From CAYMST01 sp964393115 (GTDB lineage: Bacteria > Bacteroidota > Bacteroidia > Cytophagales > Cyclobacteriaceae): 6,107 bases of DNA. Position numbers and translations under genes: made by a program. The stretch is taken from positions 1 to 6,107 of the forward strand of contig CAYMST010000283.1 in assembly GCA_964393115.1 (NCBI GenBank). Direction: 5' to 3'. Numbering within the stretch: the first letter of the stretch is position 1; each line of letters opens with the position of its first letter. Shown here piece after piece: positions 1-6,107 of the stretch. The notes under the pieces are model-generated. The model was given only the letters and a program-made list of their open reading frames with translations. It made no database searches and had not been told where the DNA came from.

Positions 1-41
1 GATATACTTAATGAAGGTTTTAAAATAGGATAATTTAATGA

Positions 42-2483
42 TTATTCAGTTTTTATTTTTGAATCCAACACTTCTTTTCGTGATAATTTGAAAATTTTAT
101 CAAATAACTCTTTTGGTTGAAAAGGCTTACCTACGAATTCATCGATACCCGCATTTTTTATTTGCAGCTTAACTTCAGCACCTACGTCTGCTGTAATAGC
201 AATAATCGGAGTTTTCTCTTTTTTACCAGTTTCCAAATGCCTTATTCTACTGGCCAAGTCATAGCCATCCATGTCGGGCATATGGATGTCTGATAGCACT
301 ACATCAAAAGGTTCATCTTCCAGAAGCTCTAGCGCCTTATTTCCACTTCCTACAGATCGAAAATCAGCTTTCCATTTGCGCATAAACTTACCCAGCAGCT
401 TACGGTTGATTTCATTATCATCCACTATAAGTATTTTGGTGCCTACGAGTTCTCTGGACTCATCTTCTTTCTCTCGCTCGCGATGCAGCAGGTCTTTAGG
501 TATATCAAACTGTATGGAAAAGTAAAATTCGGCACCGTTGCCTGGGGCGCTATGGACCCGTAACTCTCCTCCCATCAGTGCCACGAGTCCCTTGCTTATG
601 GTAAGCCCTAACCCTGTTCCACCAAATTTACCTTTGGTATCTGCGGAGGCCTGACCAAACTTCTTAAAGATCTTTCGTTGCTTGTTAAGCGGAATTCCAA
701 TGCCAGAGTCCACCACACTGAAGCAAACAGAAATCTTGGTTGGACTTCTTTTTACCACCGTTGCGCTGAATCGAATTGAACCAATGGAGGTAAATTTAAT
801 AGCATTACTGTGTAAATTATTCAGTACCTGAGTGAGATACGTTGGGTCGCCAATTAGATAGTCTGGTATCTCAGGATCACGATATGAGTAATATTCGATA
901 CCTTTTTGTGCTACATTTGGTCTGAATAGATCAGAGACTTTAGAACAAATGTCGTCGATGGCAAACGTTTTGTTTTCACGTGTAAGATTGCCTGATTCCA
1001 TTTTATTGTAGTCCAATACCTCATTAATCAACCACAGCAAATTTTCTGCTGAATATTTTAGTGTCCTAAAATTGTCATTGAGCGCATCGTCCTTGTTTTC
1101 ATCAGATAATAAGTAAATAAGGCCTACTACAGCATTCATAGGAGTCCTTATCTCATGGCTCATGACTGACAGAAAATCGGACTTGGAGCGGGAAATGCTC
1201 TCCGCCAATAGTTTGGCTTCCTCTAGCTCCCGGTTTCTTTTTTGAAGTAATGCGGTACGTTCAACAACAAGATTTTCAAGGTCTTCCTGCTTGCGTAGTA
1301 CCAGATCCTCATTTTCTTTTAGCGTATGAATCAGGGCTTCTTGAGCCAGCTTCCTTTCTTCGGTTTCTTGCCTGATTTTTTCTCCAAGTCCAAAGGAGAA
1401 AATAATGATTTGACCAATAAACCCATATTTGGTGAGTTCAGGTTGTTTATTAAATTCCCAAAGGATGGCTTCAATGATAACAAGGAAAGCGAATAGTAAA
1501 ACTCCTGAAAACGCATACCTCAAATACCCAAATATTTTTTTAGTGTAGTACTTATCTGCCAAGTAGATAATGATCACGACGGAGTTTGAAGCTGCCAGAT
1601 ATTTTACTAGCGTAATTTCCAAGTAGGGGTCATTCGTAGTTTCAATATACCCTAAAATGAAGACCGCAAAGACTACGTTACCAATAGCCACGGAATTGAA
1701 AAATTTTCCTTCAAACTCGGAAAGTGTATTGCTACTTCGAAACAAGCTTTTTATAAAGAGCATAAAGCAAGAGAAGGCTAATAAAACGGATATGGAAGGG
1801 TGATGCATTAAGCCTGGAGTTTCGGATAGGACCAGTTCTCGGAAGTGACGATTTATAAACAGATAGAATATCGCCGCAAAGAATATATAGCCTCCATAAA
1901 AAAGATAGGTTTTGTCCCTAGAATAGGTGAAGAGTCCTATGTTGTAAATGATAACTACTAGTAGTATCCCCTGAAATAGGAAGTCTATGATGTAGTCATT
2001 CATTTTTTTCTGCACGACTTCCCGGAAAGGTAGGACGTGAGGTAATACTTTATGATACAGATTCATCGAGTTATTGAAATGTGCATAAACGACTATAGAT
2101 TGGCCTGGAGGAATATGAACACTGTGATAAAATGAATTCCATTTGAATGCTTTCTTTGACCCGGTTACCATATAACCAATTTTGACCGTTTTCTTGCCGC
2201 GCTGATGGAAAGCAACGATATCGTGATCACCGGCATGTAGTCCCCAATTCGATTCGTCGGAAGATACGTTGGTCAACGTAAACTTGATAAGCCCCTCCTT
2301 TCGTCCTTCTAAGTACGTTTCAAGGTTTTTAAACGGTGACATCCTGATAGGGATGTAGGTGTTTTCATCAAAGTTTCGGGTATCAAAGAGTGAGGCCGTT
2401 GGTACCTCAATGATCATATTTGGAGCTTTTGAAGCACCCAAAGCCGATACAGAGCCGAGAAGACTAGCCACAAAGACGAGCAT
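42..2483 (-). CDS. Hybrid sensor histidine kinase with 7TMR-DISM input and C-terminal receiver domain
   Basis: A membrane sensor kinase of 813 residues from the chosen ATG. Order: a short hydrophobic signal peptide (1 to about 14-17, candidate cleavage after VSA); a periplasmic beta-rich domain (about 25-158) resembling the 7TMR-DISM extracellular domain; seven membrane helices (about 166-367); a charged coiled coil (about 369-430); HisKA with phospho-acceptor H443 in MSHEIRTP; HATPase with N-box N556/N560, G1 D592-SG-x-G, F-box 605-609 and G2 GTGLGL 622-627; and a receiver domain (about 682-800) with D688-D689, phospho-acceptor D732, T764 and K786. All catalytic residues are present, so it should autophosphorylate and pass phosphate to its own receiver. 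The output partner (HPt or response regulator) is not in the window, and the ligand is unknown; periplasmic domains of this class are thought to bind small molecules such as carbohydrates. The start is uncertain: the frame stays open up to a TTG at 2651, with another ATG at 2639. ATG 2483 was chosen because it avoids overlapping addB, has a weak GAG 5 bases upstream and begins at the hydrophobic segment. The basic residues K and R expected in a signal n-region lie just before it. Confidence 0.92.
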   Translation of the reverse strand: MLVFVASLLGSVSALGASKAPNMIIEVPTASLFDTRNFDENTYIPIRMSPFKNLETYLEGRKEGLIKFTLTNVSSDESNWGLHAGDHDIVAFHQRGKKTVKIGYMVTGSKKAFKWNSFYHSVHIPPGQSIVVYAHFNNSMNLYHKVLPHVLPFREVVQKKMNDYIIDFLFQGILLVVIIYNIGLFTYSRDKTYLFYGGYIFFAAIFYLFINRHFRELVLSETPGLMHHPSISVLLAFSCFMLFIKSLFRSSNTLSEFEGKFFNSVAIGNVVFAVFILGYIETTNDPYLEITLVKYLAASNSVVIIIYLADKYYTKKIFGYLRYAFSGVLLFAFLVIIEAILWEFNKQPELTKYGFIGQIIIFSFGLGEKIRQETEERKLAQEALIHTLKENEDLVLRKQEDLENLVVERTALLQKRNRELEEAKLLAESISRSKSDFLSVMSHEIRTPMNAVVGLIYLLSDENKDDALNDNFRTLKYSAENLLWLINEVLDYNKMESGNLTRENKTFAIDDICSKVSDLFRPNVAQKGIEYYSYRDPEIPDYLIGDPTYLTQVLNNLHSNAIKFTSIGSIRFSATVVKRSPTKISVCFSVVDSGIGIPLNKQRKIFKKFGQASADTKGKFGGTGLGLTISKGLVALMGGELRVHSAPGNGAEFYFSIQFDIPKDLLHREREKEDESRELVGTKILIVDDNEINRKLLGKFMRKWKADFRSVGSGNKALELLEDEPFDVVLSDIHMPDMDGYDLASRIRHLETGKKEKTPIIAITADVGAEVKLQIKNAGIDEFVGKPFQPKELFDKIFKLSRKEVLDSKIKTE

Positions 2484-2586
2484 TAGAACTCGCTTGGTTG
2501 CTTGTGTATTTTTTAAATTTAGAGGGTAATTATGAGTATTGGACCGTAGAAACCAGGGTATATGAATTCTATTGCGATAAACGGTA
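2484..2586 (-). other. Intergenic gap between addB and the histidine kinase gene
   Basis: If the kinase starts at the ATG at 2483, 103 bases separate it from the addB stop. Toward the kinase the stretch becomes AT-rich (minus strand CTAAATTTAAAAAATACAC, just upstream of the ATG), which looks more like leader than coding sequence. I find no clear match to the Bacteroidota promoter pattern (TTG, then TAnnTTTG) and no terminator. Whether the kinase has its own promoter or is read through from addB cannot be decided from sequence. The same stretch is open in the kinase frame, so it could also be coding if the kinase starts further upstream. Confidence 0.4.
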
Positions 2587-2593
2587 TTATCGC
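2574..2593 (-). repeat. Perfect 7-bp inverted repeat with 6-nt loop at the addB stop codon
   Basis: GCGATAA (2574-2580) and TTATCGC (2587-2593) are exact reverse complements separated by ACGGTA. On the addB transcript the stem includes the end of the last codons and the TAA stop itself. No run of T follows it in the direction of transcription (the next bases are AATAGAATTC), so it does not qualify as a standard intrinsic terminator. It could be a weak 3'-end hairpin, a protein-binding palindrome ahead of the kinase gene, or chance. The repeat itself is certain; its function is not. Confidence 0.5.
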
Positions 2594-5457
2594 GAGCATA
2601 TTCCGCTATATGGACAGTAGGTACACTTTTCAATATCATCCACCTGATCAAAAGGTGTGTTTAAGTCATATATTTCGTTTAGTAGCCGTTTTAAACCTTC
2701 AGTGTAATCTAATAAATACGGGCTCACATCGCTAAGTGTTACTTTATCTTTCCCTTTTCCCAGAATCATTTGGTGGTCAAACTCGGAAGAAAATAGTTCT
2801 CGTATATTGTAGAGACCTACACTGACATTTTTCCCAATTTCGCCAAATTTTGCTTGATAAAGAAGTGCATAATAAAATACTTGAAACCCTGCTTTATTTC
2901 TGTAAGGATCGGACCGATCAAAAAGGGAATCAATGGATGTGATGAGCTTATCATCTTTGCCCGTTTTATAGTCGAGGACGCGTATGGCTTCACCCTTTTT
3001 ATCGATTCGGTCAATGATGCCTTTTAGCTTTACTTGACGTGTTATTCCGTTGACTTTGACGGGTATATCAATTCTAAACCCTTCTTTACCACCAACTTCC
3101 AAACCGATGATGTCAAAAGGGGCATACTGCTCGTCAAAGTCTAAAACTCGATTGACAAACTTCTTCATGACCTCTAAGGCGAGCATATTTTTTCCATCAA
3201 TTGTTATGCGCTTATCTTCAACAAAAAAGTAAGCTTTAAACGCTTCTTGAATTGCGCCATCTACACCGGCTCTTAAAAAGAAGAAATCAGCAGGTTCTAC
3301 AGTTTTGCTTTTCTTCTTTTTCATCAATTGTTTATACAGTTTTTCGACCGCTTCGTGCAGAATATTACCGAATGTCGCTGGGTCAACGACGTCGATTACT
3401 TCTTTTCGCTCATATAACTTTTTGACGTATCGGAAGTAGAATTGTAGTCTGCAATGCAGATAGGTGTTTAGAGCACTTGGAGACAGCTTTGAGGGAAACT
3501 CTCCTTTTGGCAAAATGCCGTTTTCCAGGAATCGTTCTAGTCCCAACATGACCTCTTTGCTTTTTTCAATAACAATGGGTTTGGGGTCGGTAATGGTGAT
3601 ATTTGATGTGACAACCCCGAATTTTACTGGAAATGGCTGTTCTAGTTTTAGTTGATATAGATATCTGCTCATCTCACTCAACATTCCTGCATCAGACACA
3701 CTAGAATAAAGAATTGTGACATCCTTTGCTCTCTGCATAACCCGATAAAACAAATAGGAATAAAGTCCATCGTTGAACTCATGTGTTGGAAGTCCAAAGC
3801 CACGACGGATGTTATAGGGAACGAATGACGTCTGACGGAAGGTGGAGGGTACTTTCCCTTCATTTGCTGAGAGCAGAATTACCTTTTCAAAGTCTAAGTT
3901 TCTGGTTTCCATAAACCCCATGACTTGTATGCCTTCTAGAGGCTCGCCAGAGAAGGGGATTTTTACTGAGCCGGCTACTTTATGAAGAAGTTTTCGGAAA
4001 AACTTAAGGTCTTTTAAGTCACGATTACCAATCCATCGTTGAAGCTTGATTAGTGATTCGTAGAGCATGACAAAACACTCTTTTTCTATCCTATTTAGCT
4101 CAACGACTTTAAGGTGTTCGATATGTTTTAGGAGCACATGGATTGGGGAGGACAAAAGCTGTCTATCAAACCATAGTCTTAAGCTTGGATATTGCTCTTC
4201 GATGTAGCCAAGAGATAACCTTGACATGTTCTTATCATGAATTTCATTTAGTAATTGCTGGCTTTCTTTCTGATGTAATTGTTCAATAAAGGAGTGAGAA
4301 AGTACTTTCTCTATTGCCCCATGATGGAAAATGATGCTCTCGGTACCGAGGTCGTTGATTTTAGTGGTGGCTTCAATGAATAAATCTAGGAAATACGTCG
4401 ATAACTTAAATATTTCGCTGTTGCCAATGGAATATCCCATTGAGATATTTACCGAGTCTACGGAGGTAGGTAGTGCGTTAAGCACCGGTGATAAAAGTTT
4501 CTCATCGGGTACTACGACGACCGTTTTTCCCGGAGTAAATCCCTGTTCTTGTAAAAGTTGTCCAGAAATTCGCGCTTGCGTTGACTCTTGAGGTGCTTCT
4601 AGTACCTGCACACTTTTTGGTCTTTTAAGATTTTGAATAGACAAACCTTTGAAGGACGGCTTAAAGGCCTTTTGATCCGCATATTCTCTAAAAAAACGGC
4701 CCGCCTCCTGCCTATTGTCATTGAAGTAGTAGTCGTCTAAGTCCCAGTAAATAGCTACATCTTCGAATTGAAGGTAATGTTCAATGATTTTCTGTTCACA
4801 CACAGAGAAAGCATTGAACCCCGCAAAGACAAGCGGGTGGTGTGTTTTACCGAGTTCCTTTTCTGCCACTTCACGGTAAATCATCCCTTTATAGCCAAGT
4901 CCTTGAGATCTTAGCTTTTTATGGAATGTTTCATAAACAGGGAGGAGTATTTCCCAGGTTCTGACAAAGGCATCTTGAGGAGTTGCTTCCGCCTCGAGTT
5001 CGAAGAAATTCTTCCAAAACGAATTAATGATGCGCTTATGCTCTTCATCTAAATAGTAAAAGGTCTCATCAAGTTCTTTTTGAGATCGTATTACTTTGAA
5101 GATCTTAGTCGGGTCGACCATGAATTGGTCAATTTCCTCAAAGTCTTTGAGCAGCATCTCCCCCCAAAAGTAGAAGTCTTCAATGGCTTCTTCGGTGCCT
5201 CTTACTTCTACAAATACCTCATGCAGCTGAAAAATCAAATCAACGACATCACTAGTCAGTAACCGTGATTGTCTAGAAATAAACTCTTCGAGGCTCAAAA
5301 CAGTAGGTGCTACTAAAGGCTTATCAATAACGTTTAGTAGTGCTTCTCGAAAGTAAAACCCTGCCCTCTTGTTGGGGAATATGAGTTCGACATTGGAGAT
5401 CTTATCTCCGTATTGCTGATAAAGCTTTTGGCTAAGGTCTTGGATAAACGTATTCAT
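2587..5457 (-). CDS. addB: AddB-like subunit of a helicase-nuclease, PD-(D/E)XK nuclease with Fe-S cluster
   Basis: A complete protein of 956 residues, the second subunit of an AddAB-type enzyme that processes double-strand breaks in the cytoplasm. The N-terminal part carries the family's FPNKRAGFYF segment (27-36). A central motif runs from G514 to P537, including LLSANEGKVP, as in the inactive helicase-like fold of AddB/RecC. The C-terminal nuclease has FGN-x2-H701-E702, G813-IID816, L828-D829-Y-K831-T-G and Q859-x3-Y863. Four cysteines, C669 before the nuclease and C945-x2-C948-x5-C954 at the extreme C-terminus, match the iron-sulfur staple of AddB that holds the nuclease domain closed. 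No Walker A motif is visible (PGKT at 309-312 lacks the rest of the loop), so the protein probably does not act as a motor; AddA would supply the ATPase. The ATG start is fixed by the 4-base ATGA overlap with the upstream gene. The symbol rests on domain logic and context. Bacteroidota versions are diverged and often named only 'PD-(D/E)XK nuclease family protein'. Confidence 0.9.
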   Translation of the reverse strand: MNTFIQDLSQKLYQQYGDKISNVELIFPNKRAGFYFREALLNVIDKPLVAPTVLSLEEFISRQSRLLTSDVVDLIFQLHEVFVEVRGTEEAIEDFYFWGEMLLKDFEEIDQFMVDPTKIFKVIRSQKELDETFYYLDEEHKRIINSFWKNFFELEAEATPQDAFVRTWEILLPVYETFHKKLRSQGLGYKGMIYREVAEKELGKTHHPLVFAGFNAFSVCEQKIIEHYLQFEDVAIYWDLDDYYFNDNRQEAGRFFREYADQKAFKPSFKGLSIQNLKRPKSVQVLEAPQESTQARISGQLLQEQGFTPGKTVVVVPDEKLLSPVLNALPTSVDSVNISMGYSIGNSEIFKLSTYFLDLFIEATTKINDLGTESIIFHHGAIEKVLSHSFIEQLHQKESQQLLNEIHDKNMSRLSLGYIEEQYPSLRLWFDRQLLSSPIHVLLKHIEHLKVVELNRIEKECFVMLYESLIKLQRWIGNRDLKDLKFFRKLLHKVAGSVKIPFSGEPLEGIQVMGFMETRNLDFEKVILLSANEGKVPSTFRQTSFVPYNIRRGFGLPTHEFNDGLYSYLFYRVMQRAKDVTILYSSVSDAGMLSEMSRYLYQLKLEQPFPVKFGVVTSNITITDPKPIVIEKSKEVMLGLERFLENGILPKGEFPSKLSPSALNTYLHCRLQFYFRYVKKLYERKEVIDVVDPATFGNILHEAVEKLYKQLMKKKKSKTVEPADFFFLRAGVDGAIQEAFKAYFFVEDKRITIDGKNMLALEVMKKFVNRVLDFDEQYAPFDIIGLEVGGKEGFRIDIPVKVNGITRQVKLKGIIDRIDKKGEAIRVLDYKTGKDDKLITSIDSLFDRSDPYRNKAGFQVFYYALLYQAKFGEIGKNVSVGLYNIRELFSSEFDHQMILGKGKDKVTLSDVSPYLLDYTEGLKRLLNEIYDLNTPFDQVDDIEKCTYCPYSGICSR
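5454..5457 (-). other. ATGA start/stop overlap joining the two nuclease subunit genes
   Basis: Read on the minus strand, the addB ATG (5457-5455) and the addA TGA (5456-5454) share bases in the sequence TC-ATGA. Such overlaps usually mean translational coupling by re-initiation. That fits two subunits needed in equal amounts and fixes the start of the downstream gene. I see no strong Shine-Dalgarno sequence just upstream, which is common in Bacteroidota. Confidence 0.85.
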
Positions 5458-6107
5458 GAGATTACCTGGATGAGTTCGCAGTGATCAGTGTATAAGAGAT
5501 AACCGGATACCTTATGGTTCCCCATTTTCTTTAGTAGACTCATATATTGCTTGACTTGCTTTTTGTCTTTTTCTTGGATTGCACCCGTTTTATAGTCGAG
5601 AATAATGGATTCTCCTTCGTCGTTCATCATCATTCGGTCTGGACGCTTTACGCCATGTTCTGGGGAGAGGATTTCTATTTCGTTTCTAACGTTCCACTTT
5701 CCTGAAAACCATTCTTGCATTTTTGGAATCGTTAGATTGTCATCCAGTAAGTCGGTGAGCTTCTCTTTTTCCTGCTCACTTACCGGCAATAGTTTGATTT
5801 TTGCCTTAGCCTTTTCAACGTCACTTAGAGTTTGTACTCCAGATAGAATCTTGTGAAAGTGGATACCAAACTGTCTTGGACTGCTCATGAGATCAAAAAG
5901 TTTGTTCTCAGTCGCTAATCGCAACTTTACATTTTCCCTCCAGTTTCTGGAGTTAAAAACTTTAAGTTCCGTTTCAGGATTGGTTTGTTTTGACAGTGAC
6001 GTTTTGGGAACATGACCTATTTCTAAACTTTGGTTCTTCTCATTCCATTCTGGGTGTTGAGAACAGAACTGATAAAATAGCGCACTTAAAGATTTATGCT
6101 CCGTAGA
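5454..6107 (-). CDS. addA: AddA-like helicase-nuclease (UvrD/RecB family), C-terminal part only
   Basis: This is the last 217 codons of a larger gene that enters from the right edge; the frame is open to base 6107. The visible part is a RecB-type PD-(D/E)XK nuclease domain. Numbered from the window edge, it has G81-IHF-H85 (the G-x3-H motif), R155-P156-D157-R158 (first metal-binding Asp), the D171-Y172-K173-T-G catalytic motif, and Q184-x3-Y188 (the Q-x3-Y motif). All core nuclease motifs are therefore intact. The UvrD-like ATPase and helicase domains, which in this family lie upstream over roughly 800 further residues, are outside the window, so helicase activity is inferred from family and context. 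The protein would act in the cytoplasm with the AddB-like neighbour to unwind and resect double-strand DNA ends before RecA loading. Its TGA stop overlaps the addB ATG, which supports co-translation and a stoichiometric complex. A Cas4-like or stand-alone nuclease is unlikely because the frame continues upstream and addB follows directly. Confidence 0.88.
   Translation of the reverse strand, partial: STEHKSLSALFYQFCSQHPEWNEKNQSLEIGHVPKTSLSKQTNPETELKVFNSRNWRENVKLRLATENKLFDLMSSPRQFGIHFHKILSGVQTLSDVEKAKAKIKLLPVSEQEKEKLTDLLDDNLTIPKMQEWFSGKWNVRNEIEILSPEHGVKRPDRMMMNDEGESIILDYKTGAIQEKDKKQVKQYMSLLKKMGNHKVSGYLLYTDHCELIQVIS

Noticed and set aside
1..41. Terminator or further gene downstream of the kinase stop
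   Set aside because: The 41 bases are AT-rich, without a stem followed by a T-run and without a supportable reading frame. Nothing can be called.
2817..3863. Short minus-strand open frames inside addB (2817-3014, 3678-3863) and one inside the kinase (1331-1516)
   Set aside because: They lie in other frames within genes whose own frame has clear conserved motifs; there is no independent support for translation.
4522..4533. PGKT in AddB as a Walker A ATP-binding loop
   Set aside because: The preceding GxxxxG part of the loop is missing. The segment is followed by a VVVVPDEKLL strand typical of this family, so it looks like a coincidental GKT.
4331..4591. Plus-strand open frame inside addB, and similar ones at 271-525, 3050-3232, 3464-3655, 5080-5262 and 5605-5856
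   Set aside because: They are antisense to well-supported genes, have low-complexity Ser-rich translations typical of shadow frames, and show no recognisable domain.
5454..5924. A separate small nuclease gene starting at the TTG at 5924
   Set aside because: The same frame is open without a stop to the window edge at 6107, and the sequence before the TTG reads as plausible coding sequence. The nuclease domain is therefore the C-terminus of a larger protein.
2587..6107. A phage-defence nuclease-helicase system or Cas4-type CRISPR adaptation module
   Set aside because: The motif set, the four-cysteine pattern and the ATGA overlap match housekeeping AddAB-type repair. No repeats, Cas genes or other defence genes are visible in the window.

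Overview
The window looks like an ordinary chromosomal stretch from a Bacteroidota bacterium, probably of the Cytophagales type. Three things suggest this: the N-terminal half of the AddB-like protein, with its FPNKRAGFYF motif; a 7TMR-DISM hybrid histidine kinase; and moderate AT-richness with weak Shine-Dalgarno signals. The taxonomic call is inference from protein style, since no rRNA or marker gene is present.

All three genes are on the minus strand, so transcription runs from high to low coordinates. From the right edge they are: (1) the 3' end of an AddA/RecB-like (UvrD-family) helicase-nuclease, of which only the C-terminal RecB-type nuclease domain is visible (5454-6107); (2) a complete AddB-like protein with a PD-(D/E)XK nuclease domain and a four-cysteine iron-sulfur staple (2587-5457), whose ATG overlaps the addA stop codon as ATGA; (3) a gap of about 100 bp containing a 7-bp perfect inverted repeat at the addB stop; (4) a membrane-bound hybrid sensor histidine kinase with a 7TMR-DISM input, HisKA, HATPase and a C-terminal receiver domain (42-2483). 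The last 41 bases (1-41) hold nothing I can identify.

The first two genes almost certainly encode one complex that resects double-strand DNA ends for RecA-dependent repair. AddA would supply the helicase motor and one nuclease, and AddB the second nuclease and the recognition scaffold. The kinase follows in the same direction, but nothing in the sequence links its signal to DNA repair. It may simply be a neighbour or a loosely coupled operon member. No mobile element, CRISPR array, RNA gene or convincing novel system is visible. The points most worth checking are the start codon of the kinase and the inverted repeat at the addB stop.
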